Assembly: GCF_027744825.2 (NCBI RefSeq)
Contig: NC_071345.1
Span: forward strand, 10,499,501 to 10,563,500
Reading direction: 5' to 3'
Source of the DNA: Synchiropus splendidus
Taxonomy: Eukaryota > Chordata > Actinopteri > Syngnathiformes > Callionymidae
Length of the DNA: 64,000 nt
Shown here one piece after another: positions 1 to 11,328 of this stretch. Every line of letters begins with the position of its first letter. Position 1 is the stretch's first letter. A program made the translations under genes and the position numbers. The notes beneath the pieces were generated by a model that was given only the letters and a program-made list of their open reading frames with translations, made no database searches and had not been told where the DNA came from.

Positions 1-481
1 CCGAGTGGCTGTGTTTTGATCGGCCCACCGTGGAGGATCTTTTATATCTGTTATCAGCGCCGCTAATGGTGTCGGAGTTATTGGCGCGCGGCTGTAAGAT
101 CATGTCGAACATTGCTCGTGACCTTGAGCTGTCGAGGGGTCGTCCAAAAAGCTCTTTTCGCCTGAGCTACAGGTGAGCAGAAAGTGAGCGAAATAGCCAG
201 TGATGAGAGCTTTTTAGCAGCGGCGCCGAGGTTTTCAAGTCGCTCTCCTCTCCGTCTCCTCAGTCATTTAAGCCACGAGGCATCTGAGTCACCGCTCACG
301 CCGTCTGCCCTCTTACTCGCCATCTGTGCTTCTGTCTGACTCCTCTTCTGCTCTCACTTGCTTTGATTACGGCGAATTATCCTCAGAAGAAACGTAAAAC
401 TTCCCTTCTATTCTGGTGTCATCAAAAGTGCAGATGTTCCTGATGGTGCCATTGAAACGCTATTTTCCTGTCGCTGTCTAG
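1..481. other. Intron of the Ig receptor gene (5' edge of window)
   Basis: This stretch precedes the first recognisable Ig exon and ends in a pyrimidine-containing tract and AG at 480-481, so it reads as intron. One frame stays open from base 3 to about 176, next to a donor-like CAG/GTGAGC, but its translation has no Ig cysteine or tryptophan pattern and I do not call it an exon. The upstream exons of the gene, including the signal peptide, must lie left of the window. Confidence 0.6.
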
Positions 482-748
482 ATGCTGTGGCTGGCGTGAG
501 CCTGTCTGTTCCCACGCTGGCGATGGAGGACGGAAACGTCTCTCTGAGTTGCACGTGGACGGCCGGCACGGATCTCACCGTGCAGTGGGGTAAAGGAGGT
601 CAAGCTATCAGCTCTGACTCCAGGATCACCATCGAGGGAGGATCGCTGGTCATCAACCCGGCGCGGAGAGGTGACGCCGGGGACTACACGTGCACTGTCA
701 GCAACCCTGTCAGCGCTCGCACCGTCAGCGCCAGCCTCACCGTCTACT
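482..748 (+). CDS. vsig10l: Ig-superfamily receptor (probable vsig10l), exon coding an Ig domain
   Basis: The exon is 267 nt (89 codons), begins after a CTAG acceptor and ends before GTGAGT, with phase 1 at both ends as is usual for Ig-domain exons. The translation is one Ig fold: first cysteine in LSCTWTAG, the core tryptophan in VQWGKGG, and the DAGDYTCTVSN signature around the second cysteine. NVS is a potential N-glycosylation site. The style resembles CEACAM, HEPACAM and VSIG10-like proteins, and the domain should be extracellular. No in-frame ATG opens this exon, so the gene starts upstream. Seen: the Ig fold and splice sites. Inferred: the vsig10l name, from the convergent iglon5 neighbour. 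A CEACAM-like or HEPACAM-like paralogue is the main alternative. Confidence 0.85.
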
Positions 749-3373
749 GTGAGTGGGAACTCTGAGGTTCACGAGTCCAAGTGACTGTGTGTTGATCTCT
801 ATATTCTTCAATCGTATTTATGCCACAACAGTGAACTTAACCAACCCTCTTTAAACTGCAATATAAAGCTCACACAGGATATTTCAAGTACATACATCAC
901 CTACACCATGTAATTACAGGTGGGGTTTGCTGTCACAGAAACATGAGCAGCTATAATGGTATTCTTACCACAGTGACAAGAGCAGGGGGGGCACTTACAC
1001 TGGTACGTGTGTTGTGGCAGGCTGTCAACCCTGTTCTAAGTTAGCATAGTATGAGAGGAAAACATTCAAAATATACTCACATTTTCAAGTATATTTCTTG
1101 AATATATGATCAGAAAATGCTCTTCATCTAAACTCTTCATCATGTGTCATAAAAATGGCTCTAAGGCAACAAGAATCATGACATAGCTGCATGTTTCTCA
1201 CTGACCTGATGGGGGCGCAGGAGAGCAGGAAAAAGTGTGGCTGCACTTTGCTCGGAATCATGGACATACAACATAACAATTCATAAAGGGAATAATGAGG
1301 TTGAGCAGTGCATGTTTTGTTATATGAAGCTTCACTTACAGTCAAATATATATTTTAAAGTGCCTTTTCGTGATGGTGTCTCTTAGCTTCATGCTGATTA
1401 AGGTTGGCTATAAAGCTGTGTTGCCTAATTTATCATTTTAATGTGGAACATTTCCACAACTGTGTCACATATAATGTTATATGATCGAATTATTATACCT
1501 CAGGGATGGGCAAACACGCCTTTAAAATTTATGTGAAAATGTTTTGCAATGTCCCATGTTAGCAGCAAAACTTTGGGGACATTTTTATCCATAAAACTCT
1601 CTGTAATCCTGTTTGTGAAAATCTAAAGCGCAATATCAAAACACTCCAATAGGGGGCGTGCTGCATCCAATGCAACACACTCCGCTTTCACTGATAAATA
1701 ACAGTGATAAACTTTTTGCCTTTTTTTGTGGGGGGGAAAGTGGCTCATTGTTGCCAAAACAAAGTAATGTGTTGAACACTCTAAATGTAATTGGTGCTGA
1801 GGAACTTTACACGAACGGCATGAGACAATGTGCTGCACTTTTACGATTTAATGTAGCATGAAATGAAAATAAAGGTACACTTTATAGGTTCGTATTTACA
1901 TTATTAGTGTGGCCGCCGTAACTTATCTCCTCATTACGTCCACCGGTGTAGTGGTGCCTGAAGAGGTGGCTTCACTCCTCCTTTATTTATCATTTAATTA
2001 AGTTTTCTTCCCTTTTTAAAACATTTTATTGTGGCCTCCCTGCGCTGTACACACAGTGAAATACTTGAGTGGGTTTAGTGTGCACATTGTCACCTCTGCT
2101 GTTTCACTTCAAGCAAGAAACCAAAAAATCAATATGAAATTACCATTTTGTTACAGTGGTGATGCAGTTTTTTGGGGTCGATAATGGCCCTCAGAGGATG
2201 AGTCTTCAATATTTAAAGGTGTAAACACTGATTATCCGTGTCATTTGATTTTCAGTTTGAAATTCCTGACAGGCAGATCTGTGGGATGCGGCTGTCTATA
2301 AACCATTCATGGGTCAAGACCCCAATATTGTATTGTTGCACATTTCTAATGTGACTTCTCCCGCGATGCACTATCAACAAGGTTCCAGGTAACATGACAA
2401 AGTATCAAAACCGAAGTACCATGATATTTTTTCTTTAAAAATGCCATTCTTTTGGTGCACATTTCATGGTATTTGTACATGTGTTTAGGCTTGTTTCGTG
2501 CTCTTCATTTCAATATACTGCTAACAGTCATCGCCTTGAAAATAGAATAGAATTCTGTGGTAAATATCTGATCCAAGCGGAACAAATACAGGGAAACAGA
2601 AGAGGTCCAAGGGTAGGACCTTGTGGCACTCCACAAGAGAGGGGCGCTGTAGGGGACGTGGAGTTCACTGGATGCACATTTCAGCAAGGTCAACAGTGTC
2701 CAACGCTAGCGTTGAGACGCACCAGTTTGTAGTAACAAACATCAAACTGTGTCCTCATTTTCAGTGCTCAGAGGGGGGCGCTGTTTGAGGCTAAAGACTT
2801 TAAAGCAGAGAGTGACATCTAGTTGAATGAAGCCTCCGCAACCCATCACTACCATCATTTTCCAAAAAAAGAAAGTAATTTTCTGGGCCCGAGCTTTACC
2901 TCCTTGTAACCATTGTATTTTATATATTTGATCATTTTTCAAATTTTACTATTTTCATTGTAATACTAATGATTCTTACTGTTGGTTCTATACACAGTGT
3001 CTGTATGTCTCTTTCTCTCGGAGACAAAAGCAAAAACAGAAAGAAAATAATGTGTGCGATGAAGCTCTTTCATCTCCCTGCATTACTTTCTGCTCTTCAT
3101 TTGGTCCAGTTGCCTGTAAAGACTCTTTGTGTCTGATACATTAGTCACATGTCCTGCTCAGTACTCCCAGACTCCATGATTATTTCTGAACGCACTGTCC
3201 TCCGCGGGGAATACACGTTCTCTTCATCAGAATGGCCCGTGAAAACACTTATTAAGGAGTTGCACGTTGAGAATGTTTTCTGCGAACGGTGTTTGTCTTC
3301 TACAAATTTGTGGCTTCATAATGAAATCAAGCCTTTGTGAGGCCGACGGTGATCTCAACGTCCTCTGCTCCAG
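749..3373 (+). other. Intron between the two Ig exons (2.6 kb)
   Basis: No coding sequence is seen. It contains a few CTCF-like GGGGGCGC stretches (near 1651, 2640 and 2773). A segment around 2540-2700 translates to a GNRRGPRVGPCGTPQ-like phrase that may be a transposon relic, but I could not name it. Confidence 0.6.
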
Positions 3374-3661
3374 ATGGCCCAGACAGCCCCGTGGTGACCA
3401 AGGACGTGCCCAAAGACTGCGTCGGTGGAGGAGACGTTCTGGTGGGCCAGACAGTTCGCATCACCTGTACATCAAACTCCCTGCCCCCTGCCCTTTTCTC
3501 ATGGACACTGGGTGGGCAGTCGGTCGCCAGCGGCCAGCCGGACAGCGGGGTGCTGAGCCTGCAGACCCTGTCCACGGATGAGGGCGGGCGCTACGTGTGC
3601 ACCGCCAGAAACGCCATCACTTTGAAGACGGCGGAGCAGGGGACCAACCTGTCTATCGTCG
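3374..3661 (+). CDS. vsig10l: Ig-superfamily receptor (probable vsig10l), second Ig-domain exon
   Basis: The exon is 288 nt (96 codons), phase 1 at both ends, with acceptor CTCTGCTCCAG and donor GTCAGT. It encodes a second Ig domain opening with DGPDSPVV, a linker like the YGPD linker of CEACAM-type proteins. The first cysteine lies in VRITCTSNS, the tryptophan in LFSWTLGG and the second cysteine in DEGGRYVCTARN. The domain is membrane-proximal because the next exon encodes the membrane span after only a 92-bp intron. The matching phases mean this exon could be skipped or duplicated without a frameshift, which is typical of the superfamily. Confidence 0.87.
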
Positions 3662-3753
3662 GTCAGTTCCGATGCCCACTGACCGTCTTGACTGTTGGAG
3701 GAAATGGGGGTAAATGAGACAACGAATAATCTTGATCTGTACTGTTATTTCAG

Positions 3754-3858
3754 ACGTGTGCCTCAGTGGCGGGGAAGTGGCGGGCATCGTGATTGGCTCC
3801 TTTCTCTTGCTCCTAATCCTCATCCTGCTAATCATTCTCCTGGTGAAGAAAGTGGTGG
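3754..3858 (+). CDS. vsig10l: Ig-superfamily receptor (probable vsig10l), transmembrane exon
   Basis: The exon is 105 nt (35 codons), phase 1 to phase 1, with acceptor TTATTTCAG and donor GTGAGT. A short extracellular stalk (DVCLSGGEV) is followed by a roughly 23-residue hydrophobic helix rich in Leu and Ile, starting near AGIVIGSF and ending in LVKKVV. The basic stop-transfer residues fix the topology as type I, with the Ig domains outside and the tail inside. Confidence 0.87.
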
Positions 3859-4911
3859 GTGAGTGTCTCAGCGCAGACCTACTTGAGAGCACCTGCAGAG
3901 ATGTATTGTAATAACACTCTCACTTCTTAACACATTTAACATAGTCATGACAAAGATTATGGTAATTACAAATGTAATAAAATAGAAAAATGAAATAACG
4001 TAATACTAATTAAATGGAACGTAAAAACATTGCTTGACTTTTGTTATATTTCAAATTATAACTACTCTTATAAGCATTTTTTTTTCTTGGAACCTTTGAA
4101 AGTATAATTATTTATTTGCACTGCAGTTTCATTTATGTGACAACTTGAGCTTCCCTGAGCAAGAGTGGCGCAGCAAGGTTAAATAAACATGTATGTTTTA
4201 ATACAGAGGCTCTTAACAACAAATGGACCCGGGGCCCATTCAAGATATAGAACAGATTCTTTACTCTTGGTTTCATTTGTGATCTATAACCATATTTAAT
4301 CTACTTACACGTAAACAAACCAAAACCTTGTGAAATGACATGAAACCATGCAATCATCACAAAGATATTTATTTGTCATAGAAAAGTCCAACTAGCAGCA
4401 GAACCAGATGCAAGAAAAAAAAAACATACACTTGATGCAAACTGTTGAGAAAATGGGAAGAATAATATATATATAATAAAACCATGTCTAAATATCATAA
4501 AATAAAAAGTAATGTATTTTATTTAAACTCCAAAATAGATATAAGTGAAGTGTAAATAAAAGTGCCAACATTTCAAAACTTTCATGAACAGTTTTTACTT
4601 GTTGGGGGTTCCATCACTTTTATGATCATTTTTTCTTTTCAAGAACTTGTCCATAGTTGGTAACTATCACAGATTTGCAACTGTCAAGTCAATTCAGTGA
4701 CAAACTACTGCCACCATATGTGGCTCATGTATTAAAACTGAGTGTCTCGCGGCCTAGAGAACATTTGCCGGTCCTCCAGGAGGGGCTCGCGGCCCAACCA
4801 TGGGCCCAGACCCTATGGTTAAGAATCACTGTTTTAATATATTTGATATAATATGTTTACCCGCATTAAAAGTGCTGCCTGCCTACCCATCTTTATTTTC
4901 TTTAATTACAG
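3859..4911 (+). other. Intron with inserted hAT-type element
   Basis: This 1.05-kb intron separates the transmembrane exon from the first cytoplasmic exon. More than half of it is the hAT-type insertion at 4204-4831. The remainder is AT-rich with no coding signal. Confidence 0.7.
4204..4831. mobile_element. Non-autonomous hAT-type DNA transposon with perfect 8-bp target duplication
   Basis: The left end reads CAGAGGCTCTTAAC and the right end, reverse-complemented, reads CAGTGATTCTTAAC. These are imperfect terminal inverted repeats of the CAG-type found in hAT elements. The identical octamer TTTTAATA flanks both sides (4196-4203 and 4832-4839), the 8-bp duplication expected for hAT. The 628-bp interior has no transposase reading frame. 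It sits wholly inside an intron. Confidence 0.82.
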
Positions 4912-4973
4912 ACCAGCGAAGGCGGAGAGATGAGTTACTGGTGCCGAAAAATGACAGGAACCCGAGGCCTCCA
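4912..4973 (+). CDS. vsig10l: Ig-superfamily receptor (probable vsig10l), juxtamembrane basic exon
   Basis: This is a short 62-nt exon with acceptor TTTAATTACAG and donor GTGAGT, entering at phase 1 and leaving at phase 0. It translates to DQRRRRDELLVPKNDRNPRPP, a strongly basic juxtamembrane stretch consistent with the cytoplasmic side of the membrane. The phase matches both the transmembrane exon before it and the long tail exon after it, which supports all three. The dense arginines could bind acidic lipids (inference). Confidence 0.82.
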
Positions 4974-5111
4974 GTGAGTCCCTGCAATCGTCGATGCTCA
5001 ATTGATTTATTTTTCATTATTGTGTTCGAGGCTTTTCCTAAAATTACCAGCTGAAATGTTTTCCATTTCTCTCTTTTTATCTTCGCCATTTGTCTTCTGC
5101 TGCCATTTAAG

Positions 5112-6803
5112 CCTCCCGATCCACAGCCTAATGGTGCGAGGGATTTAGGCCCCGGACCCCTTCCGCCCCTCTACACACACGCGCGCAACCCTGACCGCTT
5201 TCACGGAGCACCTCAAGAGACCCGAAACGTCCCACAGACTGTGCCCCCGAACAGGGTGATGCATGGCACTGACACACTGGCCCGCAATAATCGCACCCGC
5301 ACACACTCGCACAGTGGAATTGAGAACCCGGCTTTTACACGCACAGACGCTCCGAACCTAAATGCAGTCTCCAACGTGCAGCAGCAAAATCCTAATATAG
5401 TCATACAGGCTGGCACTTCCCAGGGTGCCAGTCAACCCCCGGCGGTCCAGGTCAACCTTCCCAGTCTGCCTCAGAGCTCTCAGCAAAACAACAGCGCGCC
5501 AATGCCAACTATTCACGTCAATCTGAACTCATATCCGGGTAACGGCCAACAGCAGGGAAACTCATTTCCTTTGAACAGTTTGGCTAATAACACAGCACAA
5601 GTCCAACAAACCCTGACAGAACAATCACACACCGGAATGCAAATTGGGCAGTCAAATCCATCCAACGCTCGACAGCATGCTAATGTTGATGCTGGCCATC
5701 AAAGTCAGGCTGGACTTATTCCGACTGGATTCACGCACCACAACAGCAGTAACGTGGTGCAGCGGAACGCAAACACGCAGACGGATCAGCGGAACCTGGG
5801 CGGACCTGACAGAAACAGGCAGGATGAAGTCAACTCCTCCCACCGGCAGATGCCTTGGGATCGCCTGCGAGGAACTCCGGCTTATCCCGCAGAGTCGCCC
5901 ACGATGTCAGACAGTACAGATTACACAACACACGCTCCCATCCAGCAGACCAGAACCTTTGACAGAACTCAACCGGGGAGCCGAACAGAACTCAGACAAG
6001 AGGAAAGCTCTCGGTCCAGGGAAGCTGACGTCCGAGGCGCACACACTCTTAGAATTCCTCAACTTGAGCCGGCGCGTCGCTCGCACAGCAGCCCACAAAG
6101 GGACCGGACTGGAGCAGACATCAGAGATGTGCCAGCGAGACAGACTGGCCCCGGGCAGGAGGGCGCTCACAGCAATAACCCTCAGGCGCTCCCTCTCATG
6201 AGCCAGCAGGCTGCTGTTGATCACGCCGCTCTGTCGCAGCGACCCCTGACACAACCCAACGTGCTGCACAACGCAGATACAAGAGCCTTAGCTGATCCCA
6301 ACCACCTTCAACAGACGCTGTTGACCCAGCAGCCAAGGGTCGCTGTGACCCAAAGACAACCCACTCAGACAGTAGCACGTGCTGCCACTCAGCCTGCAGC
6401 GCCGACCCCTAATCCTAGCAACCTAACCGAAGCTGCCCTTAGAAGCCACACGCAGGCATCGCAAACATTTCAGAACCGAAGACAACAGACGCAGGCAGCT
6501 CTGCTTCACCCGGGGCCGCAGGTCCGAGCCACCGCAGTGGCCCAGCAGCCACCCATTCCTCCTCCTGTTATCCCTCTCGCACAGTTCCAGTCCCTACCTA
6601 AGGAGCGGACCCAGCACAGATCTCCGGCCAGAGGCCCTCAGCCGCCGCGACCTCCTGTCAACATACCTGTAGCTCAGCGACCGAGGCCAGTTCACCACCA
6701 TCGATCAAATGTGCCGCATCATCCCGCGGGCCCTCACCACCACCACCACCACCCCCACCACCATGGCAACGCTGCTCTGCACAGACCCACCCACCAACGA
6801 CAG
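5112..6803 (+). CDS. vsig10l: Ig-superfamily receptor (probable vsig10l), giant exon for a disordered cytoplasmic tail
   Basis: This 1,692-nt exon (564 codons, no stop) starts after a TTTAAG acceptor and ends at CAG/GTGAGG, phase 0 at both ends. It reads straight on from the basic juxtamembrane exon. The protein is low in hydrophobic residues and rich in Gln, Asn, Ser, Thr, Pro and His, with no recognisable fold. It therefore looks intrinsically disordered and partly prion-like (Q/N-rich). Near the C-terminal end there are proline-rich segments (PPRPPVNIP, QRPRPVHHH) that resemble SH3-binding sites, then a poly-His run coded at about 6733-6771. A first internal ATG at 5259 gives an apparent stand-alone ORF, but the open frame, splice sites and phase all continue upstream. 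A tail this long on a two-Ig receptor is unusual. Confidence 0.8.
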
Positions 6804-7052
6804 GTGAGGAAAAATGCGGACTAGATTTTTTTTTTTTTTAAACCAGCACGTCATGTTAAATCCTTCCTGGCAGTTGCTGGAGTTAAAATCTCAGCAGCTC
6901 CTTAAAGTGAATGTTGCGATTCCCACCCCCCCATGCCCCATCAAAGCCTCACATTTTGAGTGCGCGTGACACAGTGCCAAACGTGTCTGCGTGTGTCAAA
7001 ACTTGTGCGGCTGCACAACGCGTCGACAATGACAGGCTTGTTGTCTCAACAG

Positions 7053-7082
7053 CAGCAGACTCACAGAGGGAGACCGAGATGA
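7053..7082 (+). CDS. vsig10l: Candidate last exon of the Ig receptor gene
   Basis: The tail exon leaves at phase 0. About 250 bp downstream the acceptor GTTGTCTCAACAG is followed in that phase by a short frame, QQTHRGRPR, ending at TGA (7080-7082). Its Gln/His/Arg composition matches the end of the giant exon. The alternative is a later acceptor, for example the TTCATGCAG near 9480-9489, which would add about 15 residues. Neither can be proved without transcript data. AATAAA signals occur at 8393-8402. Confidence 0.35.
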   Translation, partial: QQTHRGRPR

Positions 7083-8500
7083 AGACAGATGTCAGCGGAA
7101 GATTTCCTACCACTGTCCCGCTTCCACTCAAGCAAGCGGAAGACGGATCTGATCCAACTAACAGCCAAGCAAAACTGACAGCTGTCAAACACTGCCACCT
7201 GCCCCTTCATTGTTTTTCAAGTCTTTCCCTGGAGGAAAGAAATAACCTAAATGTGACTCGGTGAGTAGACTTTAATGGGCAAGTCTTCATGAAGCTGCAC
7301 GACTCGGTGATGAATCGATACCAAACAGTCAAGTAAAGCTACTGGCACTTGTTCAGGTGAGTCAGCCATTAGAGGTGAAATGTGATCCAATAACTTGAAT
7401 TATTTGCTTTGCATTGCGCTGCCAAATGGAATGTACCGTCACCGGTTACTGCAACGTGCTGGTCCTAACATTAGCTGCACCATCGATTAGCCTTCCTGCT
7501 TGCTACAAGTGAGTTAATACTGTGCCTTAAAATGATTTATGGGAAGAGCAAGGTGGAAAAGAAGAGAACAGAAATGATTAAAAATGTATGTCTTCAGCCG
7601 CTGCGATAGCTTGCTGTATAAGATATTGAAGCTACCCTGAATAGCCTTTAGCATGTAGCATGTAGCATGCGCAACATCTTCCAACTTTCTCTGATTAAAT
7701 GCACTTAAAAAAAAAGACTAAAGTATATTGAGGAAAAACTTAAAAGAAGGCAAGTCATTGTCCCAAATGATTTATCTAACAATTGAATTCCTTGCTAAAA
7801 CTGAATAAGAATTTATTTTTTAATCTCATCGGTGAGACTTTGCGGCTGTCTACGTTGCACATGTATATAATTATTGCTACAGTCAGCGCCCCGTGACACG
7901 GTGACACTCCTGATCAGAGCATAAATAGCTGGTGGACTGGTCCCTCACGTACAAGGGGGTGTTTATTCCGCAGCCTCTGTGTACAGATGCCTCTCATGAC
8001 ACTTCTCAATGAAGGCGATTCGCCTCAGCGGAGCTTGGAAATAATAGTGGGCTTTACCATGATGGGGATCCGGCGAGTGGATGGGTGCTTATTAATTAAA
8101 CGCTTTGTGTGATTCAAATGCGAAGGAACAAATCACCGCAGCTGTGAACCAATGAGGTCAGCACCGAGTGGAGCCGCCGCGCCTCCCGCGTAAAAGCCAG
8201 AACAGCAATTTTCAGTTGGTGCTGGGTCACACGTTGTAATGATTAAATGTCATTTTTTTAAACTTGTTTTTATTGTTATGCTGTTTCGCTTTTTACTCAG
8301 GGACTTCCTTTATTTATTCGCTTGTGTATTTTTCATGTTGGGTTGCCAAGACCAAATGTTTCATTTTAAAAAACCACTGTGTTGCCATGTAAAATAAATA
8401 AAATGGAGGACGCTTGGCTCTTTGTCATTAAGCCAGTCATCCATTTTTTTTTTTGGGTGGGAGCAGCAGTCTTAGTAAAAAAGGCAGTGCAAATCCATAT

Positions 8501-8790
8501 ACAAGTAACATCCGAGATCGGTTCCGACCAACTGGTCGTAAGTCAGATTGGAGGTAAGTGGAATGCCATTCAGAATAGCAGACGCGAGGGTTATAGTTAC
8601 TACTGTAGTGGTAGATGGCTGTGTGAGAGTGAGATGCTGGGATACTGTGCTGCTGTAACTGTCGTACACGATGCCAGGCTGCTACGTGCTGCGGTGCCAG
8701 ACATTGAATTAAAAAATATGCATCTGCTGGCCGTGGTCGTAAGTATGGGTGGATGTAAGTCAAGCAAGTCGTAAGTTGGATGTTACTTGT
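8501..8790. mobile_element. Small palindromic transposon (MITE-like)
   Basis: The 290-bp segment begins ACAAGTAACATCC and ends with its reverse complement GGATGTTACTTGT. The interior has scattered copies of a CGTAAGT phrase on the + strand. The terminal symmetry and lack of coding capacity suggest a miniature DNA transposon. Flanking duplications are not clear, so the family cannot be assigned. Confidence 0.5.
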
Positions 8791-10466
8791 CAATGGAATA
8801 ATCTTCCCCTTTTCGACTTTTTTGCAAAACGCATCCGTGTCAAAATCTGTGTGTTCATAACACGATAAACATAATTCTTGAAGCATATAATATATGCATT
8901 GCCGTCTTTCATCAAAGTGGCTTCCATCTGCATTATTTTTAACTTGCCGAATCTCAGAACTGCTTCAGAACCACAAGTCTTTATCGACATGCGGTTCAGT
9001 CATCTATTGTCTCCTCTTTCTATTAGGTATTGATTTTGACCAAAGGATATTTGAAGCTGCCGTGGGCCTCATCAAACAACTTGGCCACAATTTGGCCCCC
9101 GAGCCCTGAGTTGACACGTGGACTAGCGTATCCTTGGTCTGCCCTGGGGTCGGACACGGTCCATAGAAAGCCTGGTGGAGAGCCGCCATCCAGATAAGCA
9201 CTGAAATTTTTAGGACAAACTGCAGGGGAAATTCACAAGGCTTGTTGAAGCGTATGTGCAGCAAACTTGAGCCCCTCTAGCTGCTAATGTGTGGAAGCAA
9301 CACCGGGCAAATGTGCTACTGTGCCTCAGAATGTTTGCTGACACTCTGAGTTCATGGAGATATATTCACCTTTGACCTTTCTGAAGTTGATCCACTCTAA
9401 GAAAGGGTTTCTTCAAGCCCCCCCTCCCTCGTGTCGCCGCTGGAATAACTTTGACTCCGCTGCAAAGAATATTCCTCCCCTTCATGCAGGTTGTCAGGAC
9501 CCCTGTCCCGCTGAAGAACACGTTCATCCTACTGTGCCTCTGAGTCAGAACCGGAGGAGCATATTTGGGCTGACTGTGTCTATAGTGCTAATTATGGAGG
9601 GAGCCTGCGAGCGCGGCTGCTGATTCCCTTCAGATAAATCTGTAGCTTTGGCTTGTTGTGGAGGTGCAGAGCGTGTGTTTGGATCACAGCTCCATCATTC
9701 TTTCTCTCCCGACTCCCACTTGCACGTCACCTCTGATGAACAGTCCTGCTGCTCACTATTGAAGGCACTTCACGCTCCTCTAGCAGGGTAATGAGTGGAG
9801 ATGGAGTACGTTTGAGTAGCTGCCACCAGGAAGAGGTTGCAGCGTCACGCCACGCTTCATAATAAAGGCTCGGAGTTGCAATAAAAGTTTGCTGTTGTTT
9901 GGCAAAATACTTCAACATGGAGTCGTTTTTTGTTTGTTTTTCCGGACTGAACAACTACAAAATACAATCGCTGATGTGGCCACTGTCTCAGTTCAATTTG
10001 CATGTAAATCTGCTGGTGTTGTTTTCGCGCACTGATTTACAGTGATTTACCGACCGCCTCAAGTAATTGTAATTGTTTATGCTCCCCTCTGGAGGAATAA
10101 ATTAAAGGCAAACATCATTTAAATGTGTGTGTGTAAATAGAACATTTTTTTTTTTCGCTTCAAGTTGGTTTGCGTCTGTGTGTGTCAGCTTTTCTGACTT
10201 AAGTGAGTGGATTTATTTCTTCTCTGGAAGAACACAGAAGCACTTGAGGCCAGCAGAATGTGAATTTAAATCCATGAACTAATGTTGTTCTAAGGCTTGT
10301 CTGAAGGTCTGTTGACCGGTGAAAGTAAGCAAGAGTTTTATAGGCGGTATTGAGGTCACCGCCAGTGTTATGTAACTTCTTCAACTCAAGATTTATTTGA
10401 CAATTCTGTAGTTCAGTCGGAGTAATAATGTAATACTAATGATGGCAAGGAAGTTTACCACATTTG

Positions 10467-10662
10467 AGTGGATGAGTAGATGAGGTTTTGTGAATCTATG
10501 TCCGGATTTTCAGAGGCCACCAGATGGCGCTGTCTGCTGTAAGAGCTTTGGACTTGACCAACTACTTCAACAAATCCTCACATCATCTCAAAACCAAGAG
10601 CGCCATCTAGTGGCCTCTAAAATTAGGACACTGTTTCATCATGCCTCATCTACCCATCACTA
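10467..10662. mobile_element. Hairpin element, family H, copy 1 (both arms carry CTCF-like cores)
   Basis: The left arm reads GATGAGTAGATGAGG and then a stretch ending in CCACCAGATGGCGC (10517-10530). The right arm is its inverted counterpart, with GCGCCATCTAGTGG (10600-10613) and ending CCTCATCTACCCATCAC. The arms are separated by about 70 bp. Both cores match the published vertebrate CTCF consensus CCASYAGRKGGC and face each other. There is no coding capacity. Confidence 0.75.
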
Positions 10663-11156
10663 CTTGAGAGGTGCTTCCTCAAACCTACAGTAAAGAGCTG
10701 GACTCCAGAGAAATAGTGGTGATTTTAACTATAAATATTTAATATTGGTAGTAGTTATAAAAGAACTACTACCAAATATTTGAACTGAAACCTGATTTAG
10801 TTTTTCTCATGGGGTGAGATATACTTAAGCAGAAAGCCACTTGTGGCCCCTTGGTCACCTCCCACTCGTGTCTGACCTAAGCTCTTTCACTGACCAGAGT
10901 ATTGTCTACAATACAATTTTTGTATCTTCTCATGAAGATTGTTGTTGTGAGTCTCTGGTCAGTGAAGCAGTCCCCAAATATTTCCACACTCTATCTGTCA
11001 TTCTCCACATTTAAACAGCGCATGACTTCTCCCTCTAGTCACAACCCACCTCCACACTAACCCACTTTTTACACAGTACAGGTGCATCTAAAAATGCTGA
11101 ATATCACAAAAGCAGTTCAATATTTTTTTCACTCAATCCAGAAAGTGAAGGCCATG

Positions 11157-11328
11157 CAGCCGTGGTTCTCAACTGGTCTGACTCTGGGGCCCACTATCAC
11201 CACATGACGACAACCTCCGACCCAAAAGAACCTCCCTTATTATACAGTATAACAGTTTAAAAATAGTTTGATAGGGAATTGCTCCGTGACCCTCTGTTGG
11301 CTCCCGACCCACCAGTTGAGAACCACTG
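11157..11328. mobile_element. hAT-type MITE
   Basis: The termini are inverted copies of GTGGTTCTCAACTGG. The right end, reverse-complemented, gives CAGTGGTTCTCAACTGG, a common hAT terminal sequence. The 172-bp body has no ORF of its own and the target duplication is blurred. Confidence 0.6.

Noticed and set aside
3..176. Open frame at the left edge next to CAG/GTGAGC
   Set aside because: No Ig, signal-peptide or other recognisable pattern. 58 open codons can occur by chance and there is no acceptor in view.
5644..6201. 185-codon frame overlapping the giant tail exon
   Set aside because: It is a shifted frame within a spliced, phase-consistent exon and shows only biased low-complexity composition.
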